A stretch of 64,000 nt of DNA from JALZKA01 sp963786495 (GCA_963786495.1 CAWAZL010000004.1:186001-250000); one strand, 5' to 3'; shown: positions 53,897 through 63,052, numbered from the stretch's first letter. Program-made: numbers and translations. Notes: a model not told the origin generated them from the letters alone.

Positions 53897-53960
53897 TTGG
53901 GGTCAGACCCCAAGGATCGCTGCGTACGTCGAAATCGTTGCGTTAGAGGGGTCAGACCCC
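53897..53960. repeat. Repeat family B pair between ftsZ and gcvT
   Basis: TTGGGGTCAGACCCCAA (53897-53913) and GGGGTCAGACCCC (53948-53960) are perfect palindromes in the ftsZ-gcvT gap, spaced about 51 bases. They may end ftsZ transcription. No glycine riboswitch is visible in this gap. Confidence 0.9.
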
Positions 53961-53988
53961 GCGCTCGGTTGTCAATAGCCTGCGCGGC

Positions 53989-55068
53989 GTGAGCGAGCTT
54001 CGCCGCACGCCCCTGTTCGACGCCCACGAGGCGGCCGGTGCGCGGCTGGTGCCGTTCGCCGGGTGGGAGATGCCCGTTCAGTACGAAGGAGTCGGCCCTG
54101 AGCATCTGGCCGTGCGCTCTGGGAGCGGCGTCTTCGACGTCTCGCACATGGGCGAGGTTGAGACCTCGGGGCCTGGCGCGGCGGACCTGCTCCAGCGCGT
54201 GCTCTCTAACGACGTCTCGAAGATCGACGTCGGCGGCGCTCAGTACTCGGTGCTCTGCCGTGAGGACGGCGGCGTCCTGGACGACCTCTTCACCTACCGC
54301 CTCGCGGACGATCGCTACCTGACCGTCACAAACGCATCGAACCACCAGAGGGACTTCGACTGGCTCTCAGATCACGCCGCCGACTTCGACTGCGAGGTCA
54401 CCGACAAGCTCGCGGACTGGGCCATGCTCGCCGTGCAGGGGCCTGAGGCGCGCGGCATCGTGGAAGGTCTGGCGACGGGGGAGCTCCCAGCGCGCTTTCG
54501 CACGACCACGATCGATGTCGCCGGCGGCGTGTGCCTCGTCTGCGGCACCGGCTACACGGGCGAGGATGGGGTTGAGATCCTGTGCCCGCCGGACCACGCC
54601 GTGGCGCTATGGGACGCGCTGGTCGCCGCGGGCGCAAAGCCCGCCGGGCTGGGCGCGCGCGACACGCTTCGCATGGAGGTCTGCTTTCACCTCTACGGAA
54701 ACGACCTCTCCGAGGACCGCAATCCGATCGAGGCTGGGCTCGGATGGTGCTGCAAGGAGGAGACGGGCTTTATCGGCTCCGAGAAGATCGCTGAAGCACG
54801 CGCATCGGGCACGTCCCAGAAGCTGGCGCCGTTCGTCCTGCCCGATCGCGGGATCGCGCGTCAGGGCAATCCCGTGATCGACATCGACGGCGAGACGGTG
54901 GGCGAGGTCACGAGCGGAACCCACTCGCCATCGCTCGGCCAGGGCATCGGCATGGCGTACGTCCGCGCCGATCTGACGGAGCCCGGCACCGCGCTCGAGA
55001 TCGACGTGCGGGGCAAGCATCGCGCTGCCCGCATAGAGTCACGCCCGCTGTACGACCCCAACGCGTAA
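53989..55068 (+). CDS. gcvT: Glycine cleavage system T protein (aminomethyltransferase)
   Basis: This 359-residue protein shows the GcvT fold. It has TPLFDAHEAAGARLVPFAGWEMPVQYEG, VFDVSHMGEVE, the folate-binding SNHQRDFDWL segment, and TGYTGEDGVEI. It transfers the methylene group from the H protein to tetrahydrofolate. The GTG start at 53989 lies after the repeat pair. gcvH follows after 7 bases. Confidence 0.95.
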   Translation: MSELRRTPLFDAHEAAGARLVPFAGWEMPVQYEGVGPEHLAVRSGSGVFDVSHMGEVETSGPGAADLLQRVLSNDVSKIDVGGAQYSVLCREDGGVLDDLFTYRLADDRYLTVTNASNHQRDFDWLSDHAADFDCEVTDKLADWAMLAVQGPEARGIVEGLATGELPARFRTTTIDVAGGVCLVCGTGYTGEDGVEILCPPDHAVALWDALVAAGAKPAGLGARDTLRMEVCFHLYGNDLSEDRNPIEAGLGWCCKEETGFIGSEKIAEARASGTSQKLAPFVLPDRGIARQGNPVIDIDGETVGEVTSGTHSPSLGQGIGMAYVRADLTEPGTALEIDVRGKHRAARIESRPLYDPNA

Positions 55069-55075
55069 GGAGACC

Positions 55076-55462
55076 ATGGCCGCCGAGGAGAGCTACCCCG
55101 AAGACCTGAAGTACCACGCCGAGCACGACTGGGCCCGGATCGACGGCGACGTCGCCACCTTCGGGATCACCTGGTACGCGCAGAATTCGCTCGGCGAGGT
55201 CGTGTTCTACGAGCCGCCCGAGATCGGCGCCACGGTGTCCAAGGACGAGGTGTACGCCGAGGTCGAATCGGTCAAGGCCGTCTCCGATGTGTACGCGCCC
55301 CTCTCCGGCGAGGTCGTCGAGGTAAACGACGCGGCGGGCGAGAACCCCGAGGTCCTGAACGAGGATCCCTACGGCGACGGCTGGCTCGCGAAGGTGAAGC
55401 TCTCCGACCCGTCAGAGGTCGACGACCTCATGGACGCGGCGACCTACAAGGACTCGCTCTAG
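55076..55462 (+). CDS. gcvH: Glycine cleavage system H protein
   Basis: This 128-residue carrier has the lipoylation site EVESVKAVSD with K67, and the usual TFGITWYAQNSLGEVVFYEPPEIG. It carries the aminomethyl group between the P, T and L proteins. An AAGGAGACC ribosome site precedes the ATG. Confidence 0.96.
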   Translation: MAAEESYPEDLKYHAEHDWARIDGDVATFGITWYAQNSLGEVVFYEPPEIGATVSKDEVYAEVESVKAVSDVYAPLSGEVVEVNDAAGENPEVLNEDPYGDGWLAKVKLSDPSEVDDLMDAATYKDSL

Positions 55463-55481
55463 CGAGCCGGGAGCCGTTCGG

Positions 55482-56231
55482 TCACCGCGTGAGGGTGATC
55501 GTCGGCATCGGGTACGTCTCGTCATAGAAGACGGTTTCGGCCGGCTCGTCCCCACCCGACGGGACGCCGGTCGCGTCCAGGACCGCCGACCCGGATCCAC
55601 TCGGAGCCGAGCACTGCACGGACAGTGGATCGAGGGTGATGGGCCCTCCGAACGGACCATTGATGGCAGTGATGTGGATGGACTCGCCGAAGCTGACTGG
55701 GCCAATCGAGATCGGCGGGTACGAGTTCGCGAAGCCGTCGAGGTCGGTGTAACGCCGTTCTCCCTCGACGTCGACCGTCAGGTCGTCGTCGACGTCCACG
55801 TTCGTCGAGCCGTCACCGCCGCTGCCGTCGAAGAGCGTGACCTCGTCGCAGTCGCGGATCAGGGCGTCCGCGCTCTTTTTCGACTTCGCCGCTTTGCAGA
55901 GGTGGTTGTGGTTCTGGCTCGACTTGAGCACCCGCTTGGCGACCTTCGCGTAATAGTCGCCGTTCTCGCGAGGGACGTCTTCGATCACCCAGCCACCGGC
56001 GCCATTCGAGGTCGTCTTTCCAAAGTTGCCTTTTTCGCCGCGGCGAAGCAGCGAGACCTTGCGCTTCCCGGTGCACGAGTCCGACGAGTCGACCACGCCG
56101 CCGAAATCGTCCCCGGTCCGGCTGATGCTCACGCTGGAAGACGTCTTGTCCGTGTGGGCAGCAGCGATCGAGGGCGCGAGCATTCCCGCGCACATCAGTG
56201 CCAGCGCCGCCAGTCGGACCCCTGTCCTCAT
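55482..56231 (-). CDS. Exported protein with CNA-B-like cell-surface motif
   Basis: The ATG at 56231 begins a signal peptide (MRTGVRLAALALMCAGMLAPSIAAA). The frame extends back to 56288 without support. The mature protein of about 225 residues begins with a domain of the kind KRKVSLLRRGEKGNFGKTTSNGAGGWVIE, with an YAKVAKRVL strand and several Cys. It resembles the first domain of the broken gene at 59762-60160. A beta-rich Gly/Ser region follows. It is inserted on the opposite strand between gcvH and gcvPA, so it is unlikely to take part in glycine cleavage. Confidence 0.75.
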   Translation of the reverse strand: MRTGVRLAALALMCAGMLAPSIAAAHTDKTSSSVSISRTGDDFGGVVDSSDSCTGKRKVSLLRRGEKGNFGKTTSNGAGGWVIEDVPRENGDYYAKVAKRVLKSSQNHNHLCKAAKSKKSADALIRDCDEVTLFDGSGGDGSTNVDVDDDLTVDVEGERRYTDLDGFANSYPPISIGPVSFGESIHITAINGPFGGPITLDPLSVQCSAPSGSGSAVLDATGVPSGGDEPAETVFYDETYPMPTITLTR

Positions 56232-56292
56232 CGCTTGCAAACGATAGGCATCGGGCAGGAGGCTGTCAAGAAAAGTCGGGATGCGCAATGAG

Positions 56293-56805
56293 TCAGTCGA
56301 TAATCGGGACGGGCTCGCACTCGCCCTGGAGCGAGTCCTCGAGATTGCGCCGGTCCTGCTCTGGCATGTCCTCGGCCGACGTGCCGTCCTCCACGGATTC
56401 GATGCCGGCGGCGCTCAGGTTGACCTGCGCACAGTGCGGGCGCAGATCCATCGTCGAGATCTGCGGATCGAGGACCAGGAGGACGAGCTTGCCTTCTTCG
56501 AGCCGGGCCGCGCACGGTGTGATCGAGCCTCCACTCGCGTAGACCATCCGGACCGTGTCCGGCTCGGGCCCCGGGCCTTGGACGGCGTACGGGACCTCGG
56601 TCACTCCCTCGTCCTGGCACTGCTGAGACACCTCCGCCGGTTCCGTCTCCTGCGTCGAGGACGTCTGGCCGCCGCTCCCGTACCCACCGCTGCCTCCGGG
56701 TCCGCCGTCGCTGCCGCCGTCCTCATCGCCGCAGCCTGTCATCAGGAGTAACGCGCCGACCGCAAAAACCGCAAACCCGACCGGCCCCGTGGAGATCATC
56801 CGCAT
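56293..56805 (-). CDS. Lipoprotein of unknown function
   Basis: This protein has a lipoprotein signal ending LLMTGC (Cys about 25), a Gly/Ser-rich linker, and a small domain with SQQCQDEGVTEVPYAVQ and SITPCAARLEEGKLVLLVLDPQ, in which four cysteines may pair. ATG 56805 is preferred over the frame end at 56844. It is divergent from gcvPA, 44 bases away, and lies downstream of the exported gene start region. The family is unknown to me. Confidence 0.72.
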   Translation of the reverse strand: MRMISTGPVGFAVFAVGALLLMTGCGDEDGGSDGGPGGSGGYGSGGQTSSTQETEPAEVSQQCQDEGVTEVPYAVQGPGPEPDTVRMVYASGGSITPCAARLEEGKLVLLVLDPQISTMDLRPHCAQVNLSAAGIESVEDGTSAEDMPEQDRRNLEDSLQGECEPVPIID

Positions 56806-56849
56806 ATTCAAGCGCAGGCGCGCCGAACGCCGCTCTAAGCTCAAAAGCG

Positions 56850-58238
56850 ATGTCTCGCTACACGTCAGCGACCGATGCCGATCGGGCAGCGATGCTCGCG
56901 GAGATCGGCGCTGAGTCGGCTGAGGAGCTCTTCGAGCAAATCCCCGCCGACGTCCGCCTGGACCGGGCCTTGGAACTGCCGGGCGGGATGTCCGAGCAGG
57001 ACGTCTTCGAGCATCTGCGCGGGTTGGCGGCGCGGAATGCCGACGCGGATTCCGAGCTCTGCTTCCTCGGCGCCGGCATGTATGACCACTACGTGCCCGC
57101 GCTGGTCGACGCGATCCTCTCGCGCTCGGAGTTCCTGACCCCTTACACGCCGTACCAGCCTGAGGTCTCTCAGGGCGGCCTGCAGGCGATGTTCGAGTTC
57201 CAGACGTGCATGTCGGAGCTGACGGCGCTGCCCGTCTCCAACGCGTCGATGTACGAGGGGCCTTCCTCGGTCGCCTCGGCGGCGTACCTGGCGCTGGGCG
57301 CGAAGAAGGGACGCCGAAAGCTCGTTATCTCCCGCGGCCTCCACCCGCACAGCCGCGAGACTTTGGACACGTATGCCCGCGGCTACGGCGCCGAGATCGC
57401 CGAGGTGGGAATCGAGAACGGCCTGACCAGCGCGGATCAGCTCGCCTCGGCCCTCGACGACGACACCGCCGCTGTCTTCGTCCAAAACCCGAACTTCCTG
57501 GGCGGCGTCGAGGACCTCACTGCGCTCGCCGCGGCTGCACACGATGCGGGCGCGATGGCGATCGCCTCGGTGGACCCGATGACGCTCGGCGTGTTGCGTC
57601 CGCCCGGTGAGTGCGGGATCGACGTGGCGGTGGGGGAGGGGCAGCCACTCGGCGGGCGCCTCGACTTCGGCGGCCCTTCGTTCGGCTTCTTCTGCGCGAC
57701 CGAGGAGCACATTCGCCGCATGCCGGGCCGGATCGCCGGCGAGACCACCGACGTCGACGGCAGGCGCGGCTTCGTCCTTGCGCTCCAGACGCGTGAGCAG
57801 CACATCCGCCGCGAGAAGGCGACCCACAACATCTGCACGTCGCAGGCGCTGATCGCTCTCGGCGGCGTCCTTCACCTGGTCTGGCTTGGAAAGCGCGGCC
57901 TGGTGGAGCTCGGCGAGCTCATGGTCCGCCGCACCGCCTACGCGCGGGAGACGCTGGCTGCGATCGACGGTGTAAAGCTCCTCCACGACGCGCCCGTCGC
58001 TCGCGAGTTCGCGGTCGCGCTCGACGCTCCCGTGCAAGATGTGCTCGACCGTTGCGCGGACGACGGCATCGCCGCCGGGTATCCGCTCGGCCGCGACTAC
58101 CCCGAGTACGAGGGCGGCCTCCTGATCGCGTTGACTGAGCGCCGCACGAAGGCCGACATCGACCGCCTCGCGGCGTCTCTAGCCAAGGCGCTCGAGCAGG
58201 TGTCCGGCATCGGGCATCAGGCGGAGGTCACTGCGTGA
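56850..58238 (+). CDS. gcvPA: Glycine decarboxylase subunit 1 (GcvPA)
   Basis: This 462-residue subunit of the two-part P protein has the CFLGAGMYDHYVPALVDAILSRSEFLTPYTPYQPEVSQG N-terminal signature, SNASMYEGPSS, and the C-terminal cap. With GcvPB it forms the PLP-dependent glycine decarboxylase. The stop overlaps gcvPB as GTGA. Confidence 0.95.
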   Translation: MSRYTSATDADRAAMLAEIGAESAEELFEQIPADVRLDRALELPGGMSEQDVFEHLRGLAARNADADSELCFLGAGMYDHYVPALVDAILSRSEFLTPYTPYQPEVSQGGLQAMFEFQTCMSELTALPVSNASMYEGPSSVASAAYLALGAKKGRRKLVISRGLHPHSRETLDTYARGYGAEIAEVGIENGLTSADQLASALDDDTAAVFVQNPNFLGGVEDLTALAAAAHDAGAMAIASVDPMTLGVLRPPGECGIDVAVGEGQPLGGRLDFGGPSFGFFCATEEHIRRMPGRIAGETTDVDGRRGFVLALQTREQHIRREKATHNICTSQALIALGGVLHLVWLGKRGLVELGELMVRRTAYARETLAAIDGVKLLHDAPVAREFAVALDAPVQDVLDRCADDGIAAGYPLGRDYPEYEGGLLIALTERRTKADIDRLAASLAKALEQVSGIGHQAEVTA

Positions 58239-59761
58239 AGCCGCCGCGTACAGCCGAGGTTCCAACGCCGATGCAGCGCGATCACGCGCGGACGATCTTC
58301 GAGCGCTCCGTCGAGGGCAGGCGCGCGGCCGTGAAGCCCGAGTACGACGTCCCCGAGACTCCGCTCGCCGAGCTGATTCCCGAAAGCCTTTTGCGCGAGA
58401 GGCCCGCTGAGCTCCCCGAGGTCTCAGAGCCCGAGATCGTCCGCCATTACAACCGCATCTCGCGGCGCAACTTCGACCTCGACACCGGCCCATACCCGCT
58501 CGGCTCGTGCACGATGAAGCACAACCCGCGCCTGAACGAGAAGGTCGCGGCGCTCCCTGGCCACGCTCGCCTCCACCCGGCGCAAGACCCGAAGCGCGCG
58601 CAGGGTGCGCTCGAGCTGATGTGGAACCTGGAGCGCTCGCTCTCCGAGCTGACCGGCCTGCCGCATGTCTCGCTTCAGCCATCGGCCGGATCCCATGGCG
58701 AGCTCGCCGGCCTTCTGCTGACTCGCGCCTACCACGAGGACCGCGGCCAGGAGCGGACGAAGGTGCTCACCCCCGACACCGCGCACGGCACCAACCCGGC
58801 GACGGTGACGATGGCCGGCTATGAGGTCGTGAAGGTCGCGACGAACCCGGACGGGGGCGTCGACATCGACGACTTGCGCGCCAAGGCGGACGAGAGCGTC
58901 GCCTGCCTCATGCTCACCAACCCGAACACGCTCGGCATCTTCGATCGCAACATCCGCGAGATGGCGAAGATCGTCCACGACGTCGGCGGCACCCTCTACT
59001 ACGACGGCGCCAACCTGAACGCGGTAATGGGATGGTCCCGCCCGGGCGACATGGGCTTCGACATCGTCCACTTGAACCTCCACAAGTCGTTCTCGCAGCC
59101 GCACGGGGGAGGAGGGCCGGGCGCCGGGCCAATTGCGGTCTCCGATCGCATCGCGCCGTTCCTGCCGGTGCCGCGGATTGTCCGGTCAGAGAGCGACAAC
59201 GGCGCCGGCCCCAGCTTCGACCTCGAGCACTCGGCCGAGAAGTCAATCGGGCGCATGCGCGGCTTCCAGGGCAACTTCGGCGTCTTCGTCCGCTCCTACG
59301 CCTACATCCGCTCGCTGGGCGGCGACGGCCTCAAGGAGGCGTCAGAAACGGCGGTCCTGAATGCCAATTACCTCTTGAGCAAGCTTGCGAAGGGGCGTGC
59401 CGGCAAACATCTGCCGCTCGCGTTCGGCGAGCGCTGCATGCACGAGTTCGTCCTCACCGGCGATCCAGCCAGGCGCGAGCTCAAGGTGAAGACGCTCGAC
59501 ATCGCCAAGCGCCTCCTCGACTACGGCTTCCACCCGCCGACGATTTACTTCCCGCTCCTTGTCGATGAGGCGCTGATGTTCGAGCCGACCGAGACGGAAA
59601 CGCGCGAGTCGCTCGACGAGCTCGCCGAGGCGATCGACTCGATCCTGGCCGAGGCCGAGGAGGATCCGGAGATCCTCACGCAGGCGCCCTTCACGACGCC
59701 GGTCCGTCGTCTTAACGAAGCGGCCGCGAGCCGCAACCCGGTCGTCCGCCAGCCGCTCTAG
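58235..59761 (+). CDS. gcvPB: Glycine decarboxylase subunit 2 (GcvPB)
   Basis: This 508-residue subunit has the PLP lysine motif LNLHKSFSQPHGGGGPGAGP, with the conserved NPRLNEKVAALPG and TNPNTLGIFDRNI segments. It holds the PLP cofactor; the decarboxylated carbon passes to lipoyl-GcvH. GTG at 58235 overlaps gcvPA. No L protein gene is present nearby. Confidence 0.95.
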   Translation: MKPPRTAEVPTPMQRDHARTIFERSVEGRRAAVKPEYDVPETPLAELIPESLLRERPAELPEVSEPEIVRHYNRISRRNFDLDTGPYPLGSCTMKHNPRLNEKVAALPGHARLHPAQDPKRAQGALELMWNLERSLSELTGLPHVSLQPSAGSHGELAGLLLTRAYHEDRGQERTKVLTPDTAHGTNPATVTMAGYEVVKVATNPDGGVDIDDLRAKADESVACLMLTNPNTLGIFDRNIREMAKIVHDVGGTLYYDGANLNAVMGWSRPGDMGFDIVHLNLHKSFSQPHGGGGPGAGPIAVSDRIAPFLPVPRIVRSESDNGAGPSFDLEHSAEKSIGRMRGFQGNFGVFVRSYAYIRSLGGDGLKEASETAVLNANYLLSKLAKGRAGKHLPLAFGERCMHEFVLTGDPARRELKVKTLDIAKRLLDYGFHPPTIYFPLLVDEALMFEPTETETRESLDELAEAIDSILAEAEEDPEILTQAPFTTPVRRLNEAAASRNPVVRQPL

Positions 59762-60160
59762 CTAGCCGGAGCCAAGTGACTTGTGCGGCGATTCGTCGAA
59801 CTTGCAGACCACGCTGGCCTTCGACTTCCTTCGGTCACGCGTGTGAAGTAGTCGCCGGCGAATCCCGTCCCCGGGCAACTCCGATCCGATACTTACCGGT
59901 CGCGATTCGTCTGAGTCGGTGGCGAAGGCAATATCGGCCTCGCCCTCGCCGTAGAGATCGGACGCGTCCGGTCGCGCTCGCACTTGTTCAGGTCTGACTT
60001 GACCTCGCCCTCGTGGATGAACATGACGTCATCTTTATCGAATGAGTTCTTGTAAGTGATCTTGCTGGCTCGACCTTCTGCGTTCCCGGCGCCAACGGCG
60101 AGCGGGGCGCAGGACGAGCAGAACTGCGACGATGGTGAGGAGAAAGCGTGATGGGGCCAT
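59762..60160 (-). pseudogene. Broken exported protein, at least four frameshifts
   Basis: The ATG at 60160 opens a signal sequence (MAPSRFLLTIVAVLLVL). Further pieces of one protein appear in alternating frames: KITYKNSFDKDDVMFIHEGEV, then DLYGEGEADIAFATDSDESR, then GDYFTRVT, then KSKASVVCKFDESPHKSLGSG before a stop at 59762. Together they recall the Cys-containing beta domain in the exported gene at 55482. Four shifts in 400 bases is well above the rate elsewhere in the window. It is either a decayed copy or a poor patch of assembly. Confidence 0.65.
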
Positions 60161-60200
60161 GCCCACCACGCTATCGATCACTATGCCGCGCGGCTGGCGC

Positions 60201-60506
60201 TCAGCGGCCTTGACGCGAGCGGCGCCGCGGGGCGATCGGGGCCCGGCGAGCTGCGCGAACCGCGACGGCGCGGATCTTCAGCATCTGGACCAGTTCCGCC
60301 GTGCGGTGGAAGGGGTCGGCGATGACGCTGCCGTCCTCGAGAGAGATGGCCGCGCGAACGTCGGACCCAACCTTTGCGACCAGGAGCGCACCCTCGGGAA
60401 GCTCGTGCGTGTCGCGGCCGGCGACACGGGCCATCTCCCGCATGTCCTCGGCGCGAGCGGTGCGGATTGTGATCTCAGCTGAATCAGTGTGTGTGACGTT
60501 CGACAT
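60201..60506 (-). CDS. Small GNAT-like N-terminal protein
   Basis: This protein of about 101 residues (ATG 60506, or 60512) has a typical short pattern: ITIRTARAEDMREMARVAGR, LPEGALLVAKVGSDVRAAISLEDGSVIADPFHRTAELVQMLKIRA. It resembles the first strands of a GNAT acetyltransferase but lacks the acetyl-CoA-binding core. Similar short proteins are common in Actinobacteria. It is divergent from the MocR gene. Confidence 0.7.
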   Translation of the reverse strand: MSNVTHTDSAEITIRTARAEDMREMARVAGRDTHELPEGALLVAKVGSDVRAAISLEDGSVIADPFHRTAELVQMLKIRAVAVRAARRAPIAPRRRSRQGR

Positions 60507-60520
60507 GACCATCTCCTACT

Positions 60521-60569
60521 CTTTGTGTGGTTCAAAGTCCTTCGTTTGAGCTTTGTATGCTTGACAAAG
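60521..60569. promoter_or_regulatory. MocR operator-like inverted repeats
   Basis: CTTTG-N7-CAAAG lies at 60521-60537 and CTTTG-N9-CAAAG at 60551-60569. Both lie in the gap between the two divergent genes, and the second overlaps the -35 of the MocR promoter. They are likely binding sites for the MocR regulator that follows. Confidence 0.5.
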
Positions 60570-60589
60570 CCCAAGATAGCGCATACACT
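60561..60589 (+). promoter_or_regulatory. Strong sigma-A-like promoter for the MocR gene
   Basis: TTGACA (60561-60566), a 17-base spacer and TACACT (60584-60589) form a near-consensus promoter. Transcription would start near 60596, only about 26 bases before the ATG at 60622, giving a very short leader. An out-of-frame ATG lies at 60600. Confidence 0.65.
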
Positions 60590-60621
60590 CGCAAACGCAA
60601 TGTCCTACAAGAACCAATTGA

Positions 60622-62129
60622 ATGAGCTACGAGAGCGCCGAGAGCGGCGAGGCGCGAGACAACCGCTCAGGCGTGACCCAGACGATCGTCGAGATCTTCG
60701 AAGGGGCCATCACGGCCGGGGAGTTGGGGCCCGGGGCAAAGCTGCCGCCGACCCGGCAGCTCGCCGAGATGACCGGCGTCAACCATCTGACGGCGGCACG
60801 TGCGTACCGCCAGCTTGCCGAGCGCGGGCTCGTGAGCTCCAAGGTCGGCTCGGGCACCTTCGTCCGCTCCGCGGCGGCCGCGCTTCCGGGGTCTGCGCGC
60901 GTCAAGGACTCGATCGCCTGGCAGCGCTACGTCCTGCCTGAGTTCGAGGAGACCTACGGCGACCGCGTCCTTGCCGAGATGCACTCCCACGTCCAGACCG
61001 AGGGTCTGATCCCGCTTTCCGTTGGCTACCCGTCGGAGCGGATCTTCCCGATCGAGGACATGCGCGCTGCAACCGCCGAGGTGATGGCGTCCCAGGCTGA
61101 GCGGGCGTTCCAGTACTCGGACGTGCGTGGCACCCCGGAGTTGGCGGAGCAGGTAGCCGCGCTCTCGGCGGCCCGCGGCGAGGACGAGGACACAGAAGAC
61201 ATCGTGATCACGAGCGGCGCCACGCAGGGCCTGTCGCTCGCCATGCGGGCGATCCTGACGCCGGGGGACGTCGTTGCCTGCGAGGACCCGTCCTTCATGT
61301 CAGTGATCCGAGCGATTCGCGCCGCCGGCGCGAAGGTCCAGCCTGTGCCGACTGACGCGGATGGCCTGGACGTCGACGCGCTCGAGGCGCTCGTCGCCCG
61401 CACCGAGATCCGCGCGCTGGCGATTCAGCCGCGCCTTCACAACCCCACGGGCCGCGATCTCTCTCCAGAGCGCCGCGAGCGTCTGCTCGAGCTGGCGCGC
61501 CGCCACGGGTTCTTTCTCGTCGAGGACGGGATCTACGGGGAGCTGCGCTTCGACGGCGATGAGCGCCCGTCGCTTCGTGCCGACGCGCCTGCTCACGCGA
61601 TCTACACGGACTCGCTCTCAAAGACGGTGGGCGGTGGCCTTCGCGCCGGCTGGGTGATCGCGTCGGGCCCGGTGCTCGACCGGATCGTCGCCGAGAAGCG
61701 CTCGGACGACATCCACACGCCGTCCTGAGCCAGCTCGTCGCCGCCGAGTACCTCGCGCAGGGCCATTACCCGGCACAGCTCGAGCGCGCACGCGAGCACT
61801 ACAGGCGCGGACGCGAGGCCATGGAGGAGTCGATCCAGCGTCACCTTGGCGGCATCGCGCACTACCTCGAGCCGCTTGGGGGCGGCCATATCTGGGTGAC
61901 GCTCGACAGCCCCGTCTCCGAGCGCGACCTCGTCGACGAGGCCTGGCGCCAGGGCGTCGCCTACGCCCCGGGCGGCGCCATGAGCGTCGGGCGGACCCAG
62001 GACCTCTGCCTGAGGCTCTCGTACTGCTACCTCGAACCCGAGGAGATGGACGAAGGCGTCCGCCGCCTTGCGTCCGCACTGGCCGCCCTCAGCACCCGCA
62101 CGTCGAGACGAGCCGCCGCGCCTGTGTGA
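60622..62129 (+). CDS. MocR/PdxR-type regulator (GntR HTH + aminotransferase), one frameshift
   Basis: The protein starts with a GntR winged helix (about 15-75; ELGPGAKLPPTRQLAEMTGVNHLTAARAYRQLAERGLV). A class I aminotransferase-like domain follows, with QPRLHNPTGRDLS and the PLP lysine in SLSKTVGGGLRAG. The frame stops at 61728 near HTPS; the expected continuation LSQLVAAEYLAQGHYPAQLERA lies in another frame until the stop at 62127-62129. One missing base near tcctgag restores about 502 residues. MocR proteins use PLP or an aminated ligand to control nearby genes. Confidence 0.87.
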
Positions 62130-62133
62130 ACCT

Positions 62134-62202
62134 GGTGCCTGGCACCGTGCCTGGCACGAGGCGGGTCCCTTCGCGCGCCCGCGCGCTTGGGTGCCTGGCA
62201 CC
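62134..62202. repeat. Palindromic repeat, family A, copy 2
   Basis: GGTGCCTGGCACC and a second GTGCCTGGCAC lie at 62134-62157, with another GGTGCCTGGCACC at 62190-62202. They are direct and inverted relatives of the element at 45627-45651. The element separates the MocR gene from the peptidase gene. Confidence 0.88.
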
Positions 62203-62271
62203 TCCCGCCCCGGTACCTGAGCCTTGCTTGTTGCCCACAGTTTGCTCACACTTCGCTAACATGTTGCGGCG

Positions 62272-62919
62272 ATGCCGTCGGGACCCGCCTCCTCTTTCCT
62301 TCCGAACGCTCGTGCCTGCATGCTCGCTTGCGTGCTCGCGCTTGCCGCTCTCGTCGCCCTCGGTGGAACGCCTGCGCAGGCGATGAAGAGCGTGAAGGTC
62401 GGCAAAAACGTCTGCAAGACGACCGGCGGCGGCAAGTTCGTGCGCGTCCCGGGCGCTCACGGCACCCGGATCGACAAGAGACTCTTGAAGGACGTGCGCT
62501 GGATGATGCGGAAGTACGACCTCGCTCTCGGCGACGGCTACGCACCGACGGGCCACGCCGCGGCCGGAGAGCATCCGATCGGCCTCGCCCTCGACATCTA
62601 TGCGGGGAACGGGCGAAACAGCGGCTGGAACAAGGTCGACAAGCTTGCAAAGCTCGCTGAGCCGCGTCAAAATCGGCCGAAGCTTCCATGGCGCTGGGTC
62701 GGGTACGACGGCGACTCCGGCCACGGCCGCGGCCACCACCTTCACCTCTCATGGGGCCACAACGACCGCACCAAGCCCAAGAAGCCGGCCAAGTGGGTCC
62801 TCACCCGCTCGTGTCCCGGCCCCGGGGGCGGCAATGACGGCGACGACGATGGCGGCGGCGTCAGCCCGCGCGAAGACGCGCTCCGCGGCCTCGCCCCGGC
62901 AGTCCCCGAGACGAACTAG
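62272..62919 (+). CDS. Exported M15/LAS-type metallopeptidase-like protein
   Basis: This 215-residue protein has a signal peptide ending near AQA (about 37). The catalytic core contains GEHPIGLALDIY, with zinc ligands His and Asp, and GHHLHLSW with the second histidine. These fit the LAS family of D-Ala-D-Ala carboxypeptidases and cell-wall peptidases. The C-terminal tail is Gly/Asp-rich. It probably trims or cuts peptidoglycan stem peptides outside the cell. Confidence 0.8.
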   Translation: MPSGPASSFLPNARACMLACVLALAALVALGGTPAQAMKSVKVGKNVCKTTGGGKFVRVPGAHGTRIDKRLLKDVRWMMRKYDLALGDGYAPTGHAAAGEHPIGLALDIYAGNGRNSGWNKVDKLAKLAEPRQNRPKLPWRWVGYDGDSGHGRGHHLHLSWGHNDRTKPKKPAKWVLTRSCPGPGGGNDGDDDGGGVSPREDALRGLAPAVPETN

Positions 62920-63052
62920 AAAGCTGCGTCCGAGACGCCGGTGGTGTAGTGCGCCATGGGCGCCGGGGCGAGCCGCACTCGTCCAAGGCGAAGTTGGACG
63001 CGGGGAGGATGGACCCCGGGAGCTGGGGCGCGGGCGCCTCCCGCGCTTGAGC

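Noticed and set aside
53885..53988. Glycine riboswitch before gcvT
   Set aside because: The gap is only about 100 bases and is filled by two palindromic repeats; no riboswitch core is present.
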